Source: an uncultured Rikenellaceae bacterium (GTDB lineage: Bacteria; Bacteroidota; Bacteroidia; Bacteroidales; Rikenellaceae). Taken from it: a stretch of DNA of 64,000 bases. The notes below the pieces were generated by a model, which had not been told where the DNA came from, did not search any database, and worked only from the letters and a program-made list of their open reading frames with translations. Positions 27,701 to 34,957 of the stretch are shown here, one piece after another (the stretch's first letter is position 1; every line of letters starts with the position of its first letter). The stretch spans positions 30,485 to 94,484 of the forward strand of contig CALYBQ010000011.1 of assembly GCA_944415565.1 (NCBI GenBank), written 5' to 3'. Both the position numbers and the translations under genes were made by a program.

Positions 27701-29391
27701 AGCTGAAGACCAACGGTAAGATCACAGTGCCGGAGTTGACGACCAAGGTGGATTACCTGAATGTCAATTATACCGTGAAAAACGGCGAGATAGAGTTCGT
27801 CGATAATAAGTTGACTCTGCATCCGACACGTTTCGTGGATCAGGAGGGTAACGAGGGGATGCTCGATCTGTCGGTGGACCTTAACAACCTGAAGAATGTT
27901 GCCTTTACGGTGAATACCCGGCCGCGCAATATGCTGGTGCTTAATACGACGGAGAACGAGAGCGATATGTTCTACGGTAAGGTATACGCATCGGGCAATG
28001 CCAGCATAGTGGGCGACAAGAGAGGGACGAACATCAGCGTGAACGCCACGACTGCCGACAATTCGGAGTTCCATCTGCCGCTTAGCGGAAAGACCGACGC
28101 TCTGCGTTCCGATTTGGTCGTTTTCAAGGAGCCGGATATGGCTTACGCGGACAGCAGCGACTACCTCGTGCGTAAGCGCATGATAGTGGAGAGGAAGAAC
28201 AGGAACAGGATGCAGTCGGAAAGTTCGGCGCTCAATATAGATATGGTGTTGAACGTGCTGCCGAATGCGCTCGTGGAGATAGTGATAGACCCGAAGATGG
28301 GCGGCGCGCTGCGCGGTCGCGGCAATGGCTCGATAACCATGAACATCAACCCGTCGAGCAATACGCTCAATATGTATGGCGACTATCAGATTACGGAGGG
28401 GGTGTATACGCTGGTGCTGCACGACATTATCGAGCGAAACTTTATGATTGCCGACGGTAGTTCGCTGCAATGGACTGGCGATCCGGTGGACGCCATGCTG
28501 AACGTGTCGGCCGTGTATAAATTGAAGGCATCTCTCGCCCCGTTGTTGGACGATGCTCAGTATAGCGGGACCGTCCCTGTCGAATGTTGGCTGATGATGA
28601 GCGAACGACTCTCGCAGCCGCATATGACCTTCAATATATCGTTGCCGACCAGCGAGCCGAATACGCAGACGCTCGTAGCCAATTCGCTGAATACGCAGGA
28701 GATGATGGCGACGCAGTTTTTCTCGTTGATAACTCTGCGTAAGTTCTATCGCGATATAGGTCAGGGTGTGAATATCGGTTTGGCGAGCGCCGGAGCCGAC
28801 GAGTTGGTCAACATATTGTCGTCGCAACTTACGAACTGGCTCTCGAACGACAGGTTCAATATCGGCCTTACATACCGTTCGCAGAGCGAGTACAATTCGG
28901 ACGAGGTGAACCTCGATTTTTCGACATATCTTGCCGGTAACCGTTTGTTGTTGGAGGTCGAGGGTAACTATGATGCCAAGAACACTCCCAATCTCAGTAC
29001 CCGTAACGTGAGCAATCTCTCGGGCGACTTCGCCCTGACGTGGCTGATTGACCGAAGCGGTAACTTGCGGCTGAAAGGATTTACACGCACGATAGACCGT
29101 TTCGACGAAAATCAGGGTTTGCAGGAGAGCGGGATAGGTCTCTATTACCGGGAGGATTTTAACAATCTTAACGATTTGTGGCGCAATATCAAGCAGCGTT
29201 TCTCGATTTTCGAACGTAAAAAACGGCAGGATAAGGAGTCCCGGCAGCCGGACGGGGATGCGGACGAGAACGGCGAAGGGAAAGAAGATGATTTTTCTGA
29301 TGCAATCTCCCGCCCCGATATGCAGGAAATAAAGTCAGATTCCGTATATTTGCCGGTAATTGAGGATGTAACGCCGGAGAGGGAACGTTGA
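24736..29391 (+). CDS. Translocation/assembly module TamB-like (AsmA/DUF490) protein
   Basis: This 1551-residue protein has one N-terminal membrane helix (about 7-33), then a very long periplasmic region of repeated beta segments of the AsmA/TamB bridge-protein type, and a C-terminal TamB (DUF490) domain (about 1180-1480) with GRGNGSITMNINPSSNTLNM and YQITEGVYTLVLHDIIERNF. In Proteobacteria such proteins span the periplasm and move phospholipids or help insert outer-membrane proteins. The tail (about 1500-1551) is charged and disordered. In this window it lies between tsaD and exbB/exbD/tonB. No TamA/Omp85 partner gene is adjacent. The family call is good; the exact cargo is unknown. Confidence 0.9.
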   Translation: MRKVIKIFFSLFAWLVLAGIIIPLWLALMLYLPPVQTFAVRRAADIVSDKIGAEVSVEGVHIRFFNRLSLKGVYVEDLQQDTLFYVKELSVGTSVSGLFGGDLSLGKVKLVEPKFYLHQQEDSLSNLKHVLRGVEKGRARKKGGKVFKMRAAGLEIVDMSFRHTKCVRDPREYGVNFTDLDTKLHRLDVERVAVYGDSISMRIKDISLRDKSGFEVAQLSAHDFSVSGSGLRFKGLEFDASGSHVEMDSLNLLYTEWGMADFLNSVRFESRMRNTVVDFGTIAYFAPSLRDWKMVVSGADAFVEGPVADMRGRFERARVYGSDLAMSFAMVGLPDVDNTRFDFVIDELRTDADDVKSIFGDVAKNEELPDNVYAKLEELGEIGVVVSFSGLLNDFQSQARLETEQGDVGFDMGLRPGRDKTAAFSGNIEIDGFNLGGFVNVDGMGRLSMSATLDGFVGKDVLEARTNTVISDFGFNGYDYNSIQLDGTIKNRLFLGKISSSDPNLDFDFDGMLDFNDSIPRYDFALKLRNADLARLNVNKRDSVSLLSCELNATASGGGIDELNGEVAVGNVTYMANADTLTTAVMTVTGRNSKDSKNIEFRSDFADVDFRSRTSYTELIPQIQNMLRVYMPTLSPRERGQAAEDVAVNAPADASNYSILKVNVKETANLAGVLLPGLVVAKGTKVSLLFNPYIRKFSLDATSEYLEYNDNFASDLEINSRDEGDSLVMYLRADDLYAAGLYMPHFSVNAGVRDNVVNAAMRFANHQNGISALIGANAVLGRDTLDGKAMVNLRLTPSSITSNGRVWNMFARNVVFKSRDIRVGDFAIVGSGQLLTVNGAATDNREDTLRVKLSNFDIAPLSQLTSQMGYSLSGKLNGGVDMMSVMNNGIVEANIGLDSVVVNQTRMPSLAVSSLWDFENERARFSIVSDGDEKPVVRGYYLPLEKRYMAFLDAEGIDMALLDPFLQGAVSGTTGKANANLEFTGVGRELKTNGKITVPELTTKVDYLNVNYTVKNGEIEFVDNKLTLHPTRFVDQEGNEGMLDLSVDLNNLKNVAFTVNTRPRNMLVLNTTENESDMFYGKVYASGNASIVGDKRGTNISVNATTADNSEFHLPLSGKTDALRSDLVVFKEPDMAYADSSDYLVRKRMIVERKNRNRMQSESSALNIDMVLNVLPNALVEIVIDPKMGGALRGRGNGSITMNINPSSNTLNMYGDYQITEGVYTLVLHDIIERNFMIADGSSLQWTGDPVDAMLNVSAVYKLKASLAPLLDDAQYSGTVPVECWLMMSERLSQPHMTFNISLPTSEPNTQTLVANSLNTQEMMATQFFSLITLRKFYRDIGQGVNIGLASAGADELVNILSSQLTNWLSNDRFNIGLTYRSQSEYNSDEVNLDFSTYLAGNRLLLEVEGNYDAKNTPNLSTRNVSNLSGDFALTWLIDRSGNLRLKGFTRTIDRFDENQGLQESGIGLYYREDFNNLNDLWRNIKQRFSIFERKKRQDKESRQPDGDADENGEGKEDDFSDAISRPDMQEIKSDSVYLPVIEDVTPERER

Positions 29392-29502
29392 ACGGCTGGC
29401 GTCGTGTCTGAAATAAACGACGGTCGCGGTATGTTTTCGTAGCGTCCGGAGTGAGTTAAGGATTAGAACAGAATAAAATACGAACAAAAAACAATTAAAA
29501 TT

Positions 29503-30195
29503 ATGGCATTCTTTCTGCAGGCGGCATTGCCCGATTCGACAGCTACTACGATGATCGAGGAGGCTACTAAAACGATGAAACTCGGCGACCTTTTCTTGGC
29601 CGGCGGTTGGATCATGTGGGTACTCTTGTTACTTGCCGGCGTTACCGTATTCATCTTCGTCGAACGTTTCATCGCGATAAACAAGGCGTCGAAATGGGAT
29701 TCGAATTTCATGAACAGGATACGTGATTATATCTACGAGGGTAAGATAGCATCAGCGGTGAACCTTTGCAAATCAACCGACACTCCTGTGGCAAGGATGG
29801 TAATTAAAGGTATAGAGCGTATTGGCCGTCCGATGTCGGATGTGCAGACCTCGATAGAGAATGTCGCCAACCTCGAAGTGTCGAAACTGGAGACCAACCT
29901 TCCGTTCCTCGCTACGATAGCCGGCGGTGCGCCGATGCTCGGATTCCTCGGTACGGTTATAGGTCTCGTGAGCGCGTTCATGGATATGTCGCAGGCGAGC
30001 GGAACGATAGATATCAGCCTCCTTTCGGGCGGTATGTATACGGCCATGATAACTACTGTCGGCGGTCTTATCGTTGGTATTCCGGCATACTTCGGTTACA
30101 ACTACCTCGTGCAGAGGATCGAGAAGCTGGTCTTCCAGATGGAGGCAAACTCGATAGCGTTCATGGATATATTGAACCAGCCGGTCGAAAAATAA
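29503..30195 (+). CDS. exbB: ExbB/TolQ/MotA-type proton channel protein
   Basis: This 230-residue inner-membrane protein forms the proton channel that energises TonB-type systems. It has three helices: about 31-53 (GGWIMWVLLLLAGVTVFIF), about 128-150 (FLATIAGGAPMLGFLGTVIG, the signature block) and about 168-195 (GGMYTAMITTVGGLIVGIPA). The N-terminal 25 residues are hydrophobic and may be a short leader. It heads a four-gene unit exbB-exbD-tonB-DUF1573, with 71 bases to exbD. It could equally be TolQ-like, but the neighbouring TonB protein favours ExbB. Confidence 0.92.
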   Translation: MAFFLQAALPDSTATTMIEEATKTMKLGDLFLAGGWIMWVLLLLAGVTVFIFVERFIAINKASKWDSNFMNRIRDYIYEGKIASAVNLCKSTDTPVARMVIKGIERIGRPMSDVQTSIENVANLEVSKLETNLPFLATIAGGAPMLGFLGTVIGLVSAFMDMSQASGTIDISLLSGGMYTAMITTVGGLIVGIPAYFGYNYLVQRIEKLVFQMEANSIAFMDILNQPVEK

Positions 30196-30266
30196 CAGGC
30201 CGTTAATCAAACCTGCCGTAACGACCTTACGCCGCAGGGCAGTCGCATTTTGAAAACGAATTAACT

Positions 30267-30659
30267 ATGGCTATAAAAAGAGGTTCGAAGGTGGATGCAT
30301 CGTTCAGTACGGCGTCGATGTCCGACGTTGTGTTCCTGCTGCTCGTCTTCCTCCTGATATCGACCACGCTGATAAACCCTAACGCGCTGAAGCTGATGCT
30401 CCCGAAGAGCAATAACCAGCTCAACGTGAAACCTTATACGACGGTGTCCATAACCAAGGACCTCCAGTATTACGTGGAGGACGAGTACGTTCCGTTCCCC
30501 GAAGTGGAGAGCCGGTTGCGTGCGATACTCGGCGATGTGGAGAATCCTGTGGTATCGCTGCATGCCGACAAGAGCGTGCCGATAGAGGAGGTCGTTAAGG
30601 TTATGAACATACTGAAGGATAACAATTTTCAAATGATACTTGCAACGGCCCCATTGTAA
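30267..30659 (+). CDS. exbD: ExbD/TolR-type biopolymer transport protein
   Basis: The 130-residue protein has one membrane helix (about 19-38, MSDVVFLLLVFLLISTTLI) that carries the conserved proton-relay Asp20, and a periplasmic domain (about 45-130). It works with ExbB as the stator-like channel complex for TonB. Many Bacteroidetes have two exbD copies in a row; only one is present here. It is followed three bases later by the tonB-like gene. Confidence 0.92.
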   Translation: MAIKRGSKVDASFSTASMSDVVFLLLVFLLISTTLINPNALKLMLPKSNNQLNVKPYTTVSITKDLQYYVEDEYVPFPEVESRLRAILGDVENPVVSLHADKSVPIEEVVKVMNILKDNNFQMILATAPL

Positions 30660-30662
30660 CCG

Positions 30663-31469
30663 ATGTATTATTACGAGACAGATAATAAGGCGGGTAAGCG
30701 CATAGGTATTATAGCGGGAGTAGGATATCTCGTTATATGGGCCGTCATGTTGCTTGTGATAAGCTTCACGTTCGAGGACAAGCAGATGGGGCAGGGTATC
30801 CTCGTGAATTTCGGGGATACGGAGAACGCTGCCGGCAAGGCGGATCCCCGCGACAATTCGGTCGCTCCGCAGAGGTCGCAGCAACAGCGGGAAACTGCAC
30901 CTCAGCGTAGGCCGGAACAGGTGGTTACTCAGGATGTCGAGGAGGCACCCGAGATTGCACAGACTGCTCCCGAACGCCAGCAAAAGCCCGCCGAGCAGAC
31001 ACAACCCGGAGAGAATACTCCAGCGGAGACCACTCCTGTGGAGCAGCCGCGTGTCGCAGATCCGAGGCTTAATTTCCCCGGCCGGACGCAGGGAAGCACC
31101 TCTTCGTCCGAGGGCAGTTCGGAAGGTGCGGGTAATAAGGGCGTTGCCGAGGGTGCTCCGGAAGGCAGCCACGAAGGGACCGGATTGGGGGCGGACGGAA
31201 ACAGTTTCGATCTCGCCGGACGTAGTATTGTAGGGCAGTTGCCGAAACCTGCGTATAACGTCAATAAGGGCGGCCGCGTAATCGTGGAGATAACGGTTGA
31301 TCCGAACGGCGCTGTGACGAATGCCCAGTACCGTGCGGCAGGATCGACAACGAACGATGCCGCACTTATCAATGCTGCCCTGAAAGCGGCCCGGATGTCG
31401 AAATTTAGCCGCATCAATCGCGAAGGTCTTCAGGTAGGCACTATTACTTATAATTTTAAGCTCCAGTAA
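30663..31469 (+). CDS. TonB family energy transducer
   Basis: The 268-residue product has a short cytoplasmic head, one membrane helix (about 13-35), a Pro/Glu/Gln-rich periplasmic linker (about 55-175) and a C-terminal TonB domain (about 185-268) with LPKPAYNVNKGGRVIVEITV and the final strand GTITYNFKLQ. It sits three bases after exbD and two bases before the DUF1573 gene, so these are translated from one message. It likely transmits energy to TonB-dependent receptors encoded elsewhere; no receptor gene lies in the window. Confidence 0.9.
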   Translation: MYYYETDNKAGKRIGIIAGVGYLVIWAVMLLVISFTFEDKQMGQGILVNFGDTENAAGKADPRDNSVAPQRSQQQRETAPQRRPEQVVTQDVEEAPEIAQTAPERQQKPAEQTQPGENTPAETTPVEQPRVADPRLNFPGRTQGSTSSSEGSSEGAGNKGVAEGAPEGSHEGTGLGADGNSFDLAGRSIVGQLPKPAYNVNKGGRVIVEITVDPNGAVTNAQYRAAGSTTNDAALINAALKAARMSKFSRINREGLQVGTITYNFKLQ

Positions 31470-31471
31470 TT

Positions 31472-31942
31472 ATGAATAACCGACTGTATTCATGTCTGTG
31501 CGCGTTGTTTGCTGCGGTGGCCGTATATTCGGCCGATGCCGCGTCTGTGGCTCAGGAAGTGCCGCAGCAGGATTCTGCAAAAGTCGCCTGTCGTGACACT
31601 ACCGTGCAGAAACGTGTCGTGGACGGACCGTGCATGGATTTCGGCGACGATACGGAGTACGATTTCGGTAAGATACGGGAGAGCGGAGGCAAGCAGACCG
31701 GGACTTTCATGTTCAAGAATTCGGGTAACAGGCCGTTGGTCGTAACGAAGGTTATGGTTTCGTGCAAATGCGTCAACATCACTTTTCCGAAGAAACCGGT
31801 AGCTCCGGGCGCGGAGGGGACTATCACGGTTACATACGATCCTAAAAAACAAAAGGGAATTTTTCATAAGGCTATTCAGGTGTACTCCAATGATCCGCAG
31901 GCGCGCTTCATTATCCTGATAAAAGGCGAGGTGGTCGAATGA
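31472..31942 (+). CDS. DUF1573 domain-containing exported protein
   Basis: The 156-residue protein has a signal peptide (MNNRLYSCLCALFAAVAVYS) and one DUF1573 immunoglobulin-like domain (about 58-155): FDFGKIRESGG-type start here YDFGKIRESGGKQTGTFMF, NSGNRPLVVTKVMVSCKC, GTITVTYDPKKQKG and the end FIILIKGEV. The CKC pair is a common feature of the family. It is the last gene of the exbB-exbD-tonB unit. DUF1573 proteins are abundant in Bacteroidetes and of unknown function, probably periplasmic or surface-associated. Confidence 0.88.
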   Translation: MNNRLYSCLCALFAAVAVYSADAASVAQEVPQQDSAKVACRDTTVQKRVVDGPCMDFGDDTEYDFGKIRESGGKQTGTFMFKNSGNRPLVVTKVMVSCKCVNITFPKKPVAPGAEGTITVTYDPKKQKGIFHKAIQVYSNDPQARFIILIKGEVVE

Positions 31943-31994
31943 TTTGCCGTGTGTAGACGGCTTTTCGTAGGCCGATTAAACTAAAACCGTTGTA

Positions 31995-33323
31995 ATGGCT
32001 AATATCCTCATAAAAGATGCCGTTGTGGTTCCGATGTACGAATCCGGCGGCATTCGTTATTTCCGTGGGTCCGTAGGGATCGAGGGGAACACTATCGCCA
32101 TGGTGTGTAGCGGAGATGATGCGCGTGTGGAGATGTTTCGAGCAAGGCATGAAGACAATTTGCACGAAATAGACGGACGCGGTCATGCCCTCCTGCCGGG
32201 ACTTATCAATACGCACTGCCACACTCCTATGACGCTGATGCGTTCCTATGCCGACGACTTGCCGCTGATGCCTTGGCTTGAGGACCATATCTGGCCGTTC
32301 GAGGCCGGCATGACGCCGGACGATATAAGGCTGGGAACGGAATTGGGCGTCGCCGAGATGTTGCTGGGCGGGACGACCTGTTTTCTGGATATGTATTTCC
32401 GTGAGGATGTGATTGCGGACGTGGTAGACAAGGCCGGGATGCGTGCCGTTCTCTCGACCACCATAATGGGGGACAACAATCTGTCGTTCGAAAAAGATCT
32501 TGCTGCGTTGGTCGAACGTGCGAGCTGTTGCGGCGGCCGCGTAACACCTATGATAGCGTGTCATTCACCGTATACGGTCTCTTCTAATAATCTGCTGTAC
32601 GCTAAACGTATGGCGGAGAAGTTCGGCGTGGGGTTGAATATTCATGTCGCCGAAACGCGGGAAGAGGTAGGCATAATACGTGAAAAATTCGGTAAGACTC
32701 CGGTGCAATATCTCGATGATCTGGGTTTGTTGGGACCATCGACAATAGCCGTACATTGCGTCCATCTGACTGACGACGACATTAGAATACTTGCCGAACG
32801 TAATGTTTCTGTGTCTCATAATCCGCAGAGCAACATGAAGTTGGCTAGCGGGATTTCGCCTGTCGCAAAGATGGTGTCGGCAGGGGTGAATGTGACGATA
32901 GGTACGGACGGGGCAAGTTCGAACAACGACCTCGATATGTGGGAGGAGATGCGTAGCGTTTCGTTCCTGCAAAAGGTTACGGCGGCCGACCCTTGCATAT
33001 TGCCTGCATGGGATGTACTCGGAATGGCTACCGTTAATGCTGCCGCTGCGTTGGGCCTCGGCGACAAGTTGGGGCAAATTAAGGAGGGGATGCTTGCTGA
33101 CCTAATAATGGTCGATATGGATAAGCCTCATTTGCATCCACAGACGGATGTGGTTGCAAATCTCGTATATTGTGCGAAGAGCGGCGACGTCGATACCGTC
33201 TTGATAGATGGTAATGTCGTCGTGGATAAGGGGCGGCTCGTAGACTGTGATTTACGGTCGTTATACGATAAGGTCGATGCGCGGGTCGAAGAGATAAGAA
33301 CTGCGACGGCTAAACGGTTATAG
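31995..33323 (+). CDS. MtaD-type amidohydrolase (5-methylthioadenosine/S-adenosylhomocysteine deaminase)
   Basis: This 442-residue metal-dependent hydrolase converts S-adenosylhomocysteine or methylthioadenosine to the inosyl form in the family's characterised members. The TIM-barrel metal ligands are seen in LINTHCHTPM, HVAETREE, VHCVHL and IGTDGASSNNDLD. The loop SYADDLPLMPWLEDHIWPFE and AEMLLGGTTCFLDMY are diagnostic for this subgroup. It is probably monocistronic, starting 52 bases after the DUF1573 stop. With metH, metF and glyA in the same window it fits methyl-cycle metabolism, but the exact substrate (SAH, MTA or adenosine) is not fixed by sequence. Confidence 0.88.
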   Translation: MANILIKDAVVVPMYESGGIRYFRGSVGIEGNTIAMVCSGDDARVEMFRARHEDNLHEIDGRGHALLPGLINTHCHTPMTLMRSYADDLPLMPWLEDHIWPFEAGMTPDDIRLGTELGVAEMLLGGTTCFLDMYFREDVIADVVDKAGMRAVLSTTIMGDNNLSFEKDLAALVERASCCGGRVTPMIACHSPYTVSSNNLLYAKRMAEKFGVGLNIHVAETREEVGIIREKFGKTPVQYLDDLGLLGPSTIAVHCVHLTDDDIRILAERNVSVSHNPQSNMKLASGISPVAKMVSAGVNVTIGTDGASSNNDLDMWEEMRSVSFLQKVTAADPCILPAWDVLGMATVNAAAALGLGDKLGQIKEGMLADLIMVDMDKPHLHPQTDVVANLVYCAKSGDVDTVLIDGNVVVDKGRLVDCDLRSLYDKVDARVEEIRTATAKRL

Positions 33324-33671
33324 TCTGCCGGCGATTAACGGATCGCTTAGGTGCTCTGTCTTGTTTTTCAATTATCATAATAAGGGGTGCCGGATTATCC
33401 GGAAGGTGGATAATACTCAGTTGTGAGCGGACTTCCCTGTTCGGAAGATTTGTGACGTGTCTGTTCAGGCAAAATGACGCAACGGGCAAGTTCCGGTCGT
33501 CCCGATGCAGGTTTCACATGCTTTGCGTACATGCGATGCGCGAATCGTTTCGATTTTCGCAAATGCCGTTTCGGTAACTTTCTAAATGGCATCATTAAAC
33601 TTACCCGGTGTATTTTGTGTTTAATTTTATTGTACGGAATCCGGAAAATAAAATTAAATACGACTACAATT
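33324..33671. other. Intergenic region before the HTH gene
   Basis: This 348-base gap contains no recognisable gene. It is A/T-rich towards the 3' end, where the promoter of the HTH gene probably lies, but only imperfect -7 boxes are seen. A short imperfect inverted repeat around 33538-33558 (GCGAATCG and CGATTTTCGC) is not clearly functional. Confidence 0.4.
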
Positions 33672-34634
33672 ATGACTCCAGAACAATTGAACATCGGATT
33701 GATAGAAGAGATGCGGACCAAACTCCCGGAGGGAACGAGCCTCGCTAAAGTGTTGATCGAGATACTTTACATCGGCAAGGAGGCTGTCTACCGAAGGCTG
33801 CGTAGCGAAGTTCCTTTCACTTTGGCCGAAGTAGCTACCATATCGCGTAAACTCGGTATATCCGTCGATAAACTCGTCGGGACCACTACACCGGGTAACG
33901 CCATGTTCGACATGAACATATTCAAGACGACCAGCCCGTTGGAATCATACGCCCAAGTGATGGGCAACTATGTCAAGGAGGTGGCAGCCATATCGAGGGA
34001 GGAACATTCCGAAGTGGCTTTCTCGTCCAATACCATTCCGAGGGCGTTTTCACTGAAATACGGTATGCTGTCGAAATTTCAGCTTTACAAGTGGCTGTAC
34101 CAGTACGATCAGGTGGATTTCTCCAAAAGGTTCGAGGATCTTGCATTCTCGGGCAAGATAAAAGAGATACACGATCAGTATGTGGCGGTACATCAGGACT
34201 TTCGGACGAGCGTATACGTGTGGGATACCACGTTGTTCGAATCGCTCGTAAAGGACCTGCGCTATTTTGCCGGGATCGGCCTGATAAATGCTGAAAGCGT
34301 TTTGCGTATGAAAGACGAGCTGTTTGCTATGATAGACGATATGGAGCAAGTGGCTACCATCGGCAAGTACCAGAACGGGCACAATGTTTATATGTATGTG
34401 TCGAATGTAAATTTCGAAGCCACATATGGTTATATGCGGGCCAGCAATGTCCATCTCGGGCTCATACGCGTGTATTCCATAAGTCTGCTCTCGTCAAAAG
34501 ACCCCGAATTGTATAAAAATATGCGCGACTGGATAATGTCCCTTACTAAATTCTCTATCCTTATCTCTCAGAGCGGCGAAATGCACCGCATAGACTTTTT
34601 CGGCAAGCAGAGAAAGATAGTGGAATCTTTATGA
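33672..34634 (+). CDS. HTH-domain protein with uncharacterised C-terminal domain
   Basis: The 320-residue protein starts with an XRE/BetR-like helix-turn-helix (about 15-70: LAKVLIEILYIGKEAVYRRL, FTLAEVATISRKLGISVDKL), which suggests DNA binding. The remaining 240 residues have no domain I can name; they are mainly alpha-helical with aromatic patches (KWLYQYDQVDFSKRF, YVWDTTLFESLVKDL). There are no membrane segments or response-regulator features. I chose this ATG because the long upstream in-frame extension lacks coding character. Similar HTH-plus-unknown proteins occur in Bacteroidetes, where they may be regulators with a sensory tail. No adjacent target is obvious. Confidence 0.75.
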   Translation: MTPEQLNIGLIEEMRTKLPEGTSLAKVLIEILYIGKEAVYRRLRSEVPFTLAEVATISRKLGISVDKLVGTTTPGNAMFDMNIFKTTSPLESYAQVMGNYVKEVAAISREEHSEVAFSSNTIPRAFSLKYGMLSKFQLYKWLYQYDQVDFSKRFEDLAFSGKIKEIHDQYVAVHQDFRTSVYVWDTTLFESLVKDLRYFAGIGLINAESVLRMKDELFAMIDDMEQVATIGKYQNGHNVYMYVSNVNFEATYGYMRASNVHLGLIRVYSISLLSSKDPELYKNMRDWIMSLTKFSILISQSGEMHRIDFFGKQRKIVESL

Positions 34635-34671
34635 TAATTTATTCAATATTCTCTATTATTAGGTTTAATGT

Positions 34672-34703
34672 ATCGGGGACGCATTCCGGAATGCGTCCTC
34701 GAT
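34672..34703 (+). terminator. Palindromic hairpin after the HTH gene
   Basis: A nearly perfect 32-base palindrome (one G-U pair, CCGG centre) lies about 40 bases past the stop codon, followed by a T-rich stretch. Confidence 0.65.
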
Positions 34704-34917
34704 TTCGTTTGCAGAGTTCAGGTGTATGTGTGTTTGATAGTTGCCGGTTTTTGAAGGCGAGAATGGTTCTTTTTATTGACAGTATTTCAGGTGTTTGGCA
34801 TTTCGTGGGAATTCGCTGAGTTTTTAAAGTTTCTTCAGAATAGATTGCATTCATATAAATATCGCCTATTTGACGTTATTGTTGAAGTTGTAATACCGGG
34901 CATTGACCTAAAATACA

Positions 34918-34925
34918 TATATTTG
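34918..34925 (+). promoter_or_regulatory. -7 box for glmS
   Basis: TATATTTG matches TAnnTTTG perfectly and lies 32 bases before the glmS start codon. A -33 element at canonical spacing is not seen. Confidence 0.5.
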
Positions 34926-34957
34926 TAAACATATATTCATATGAATCATTTTGACTA

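Larger units (their letters stand above)
34635..34957. other. Intergenic region between the HTH gene and glmS
   Basis: The 323 bases hold the hairpin at 34672 and a TATATTTG -7 box at 34918-34925 before glmS. There is no glmS-ribozyme-like structure that I can recognise and no gene. Confidence 0.5.

Noticed and set aside
34635..34957. Possible glmS ribozyme upstream of glmS.
   Set aside because: No conserved ribozyme core is recognisable, and this element is typical of Gram-positive bacteria.
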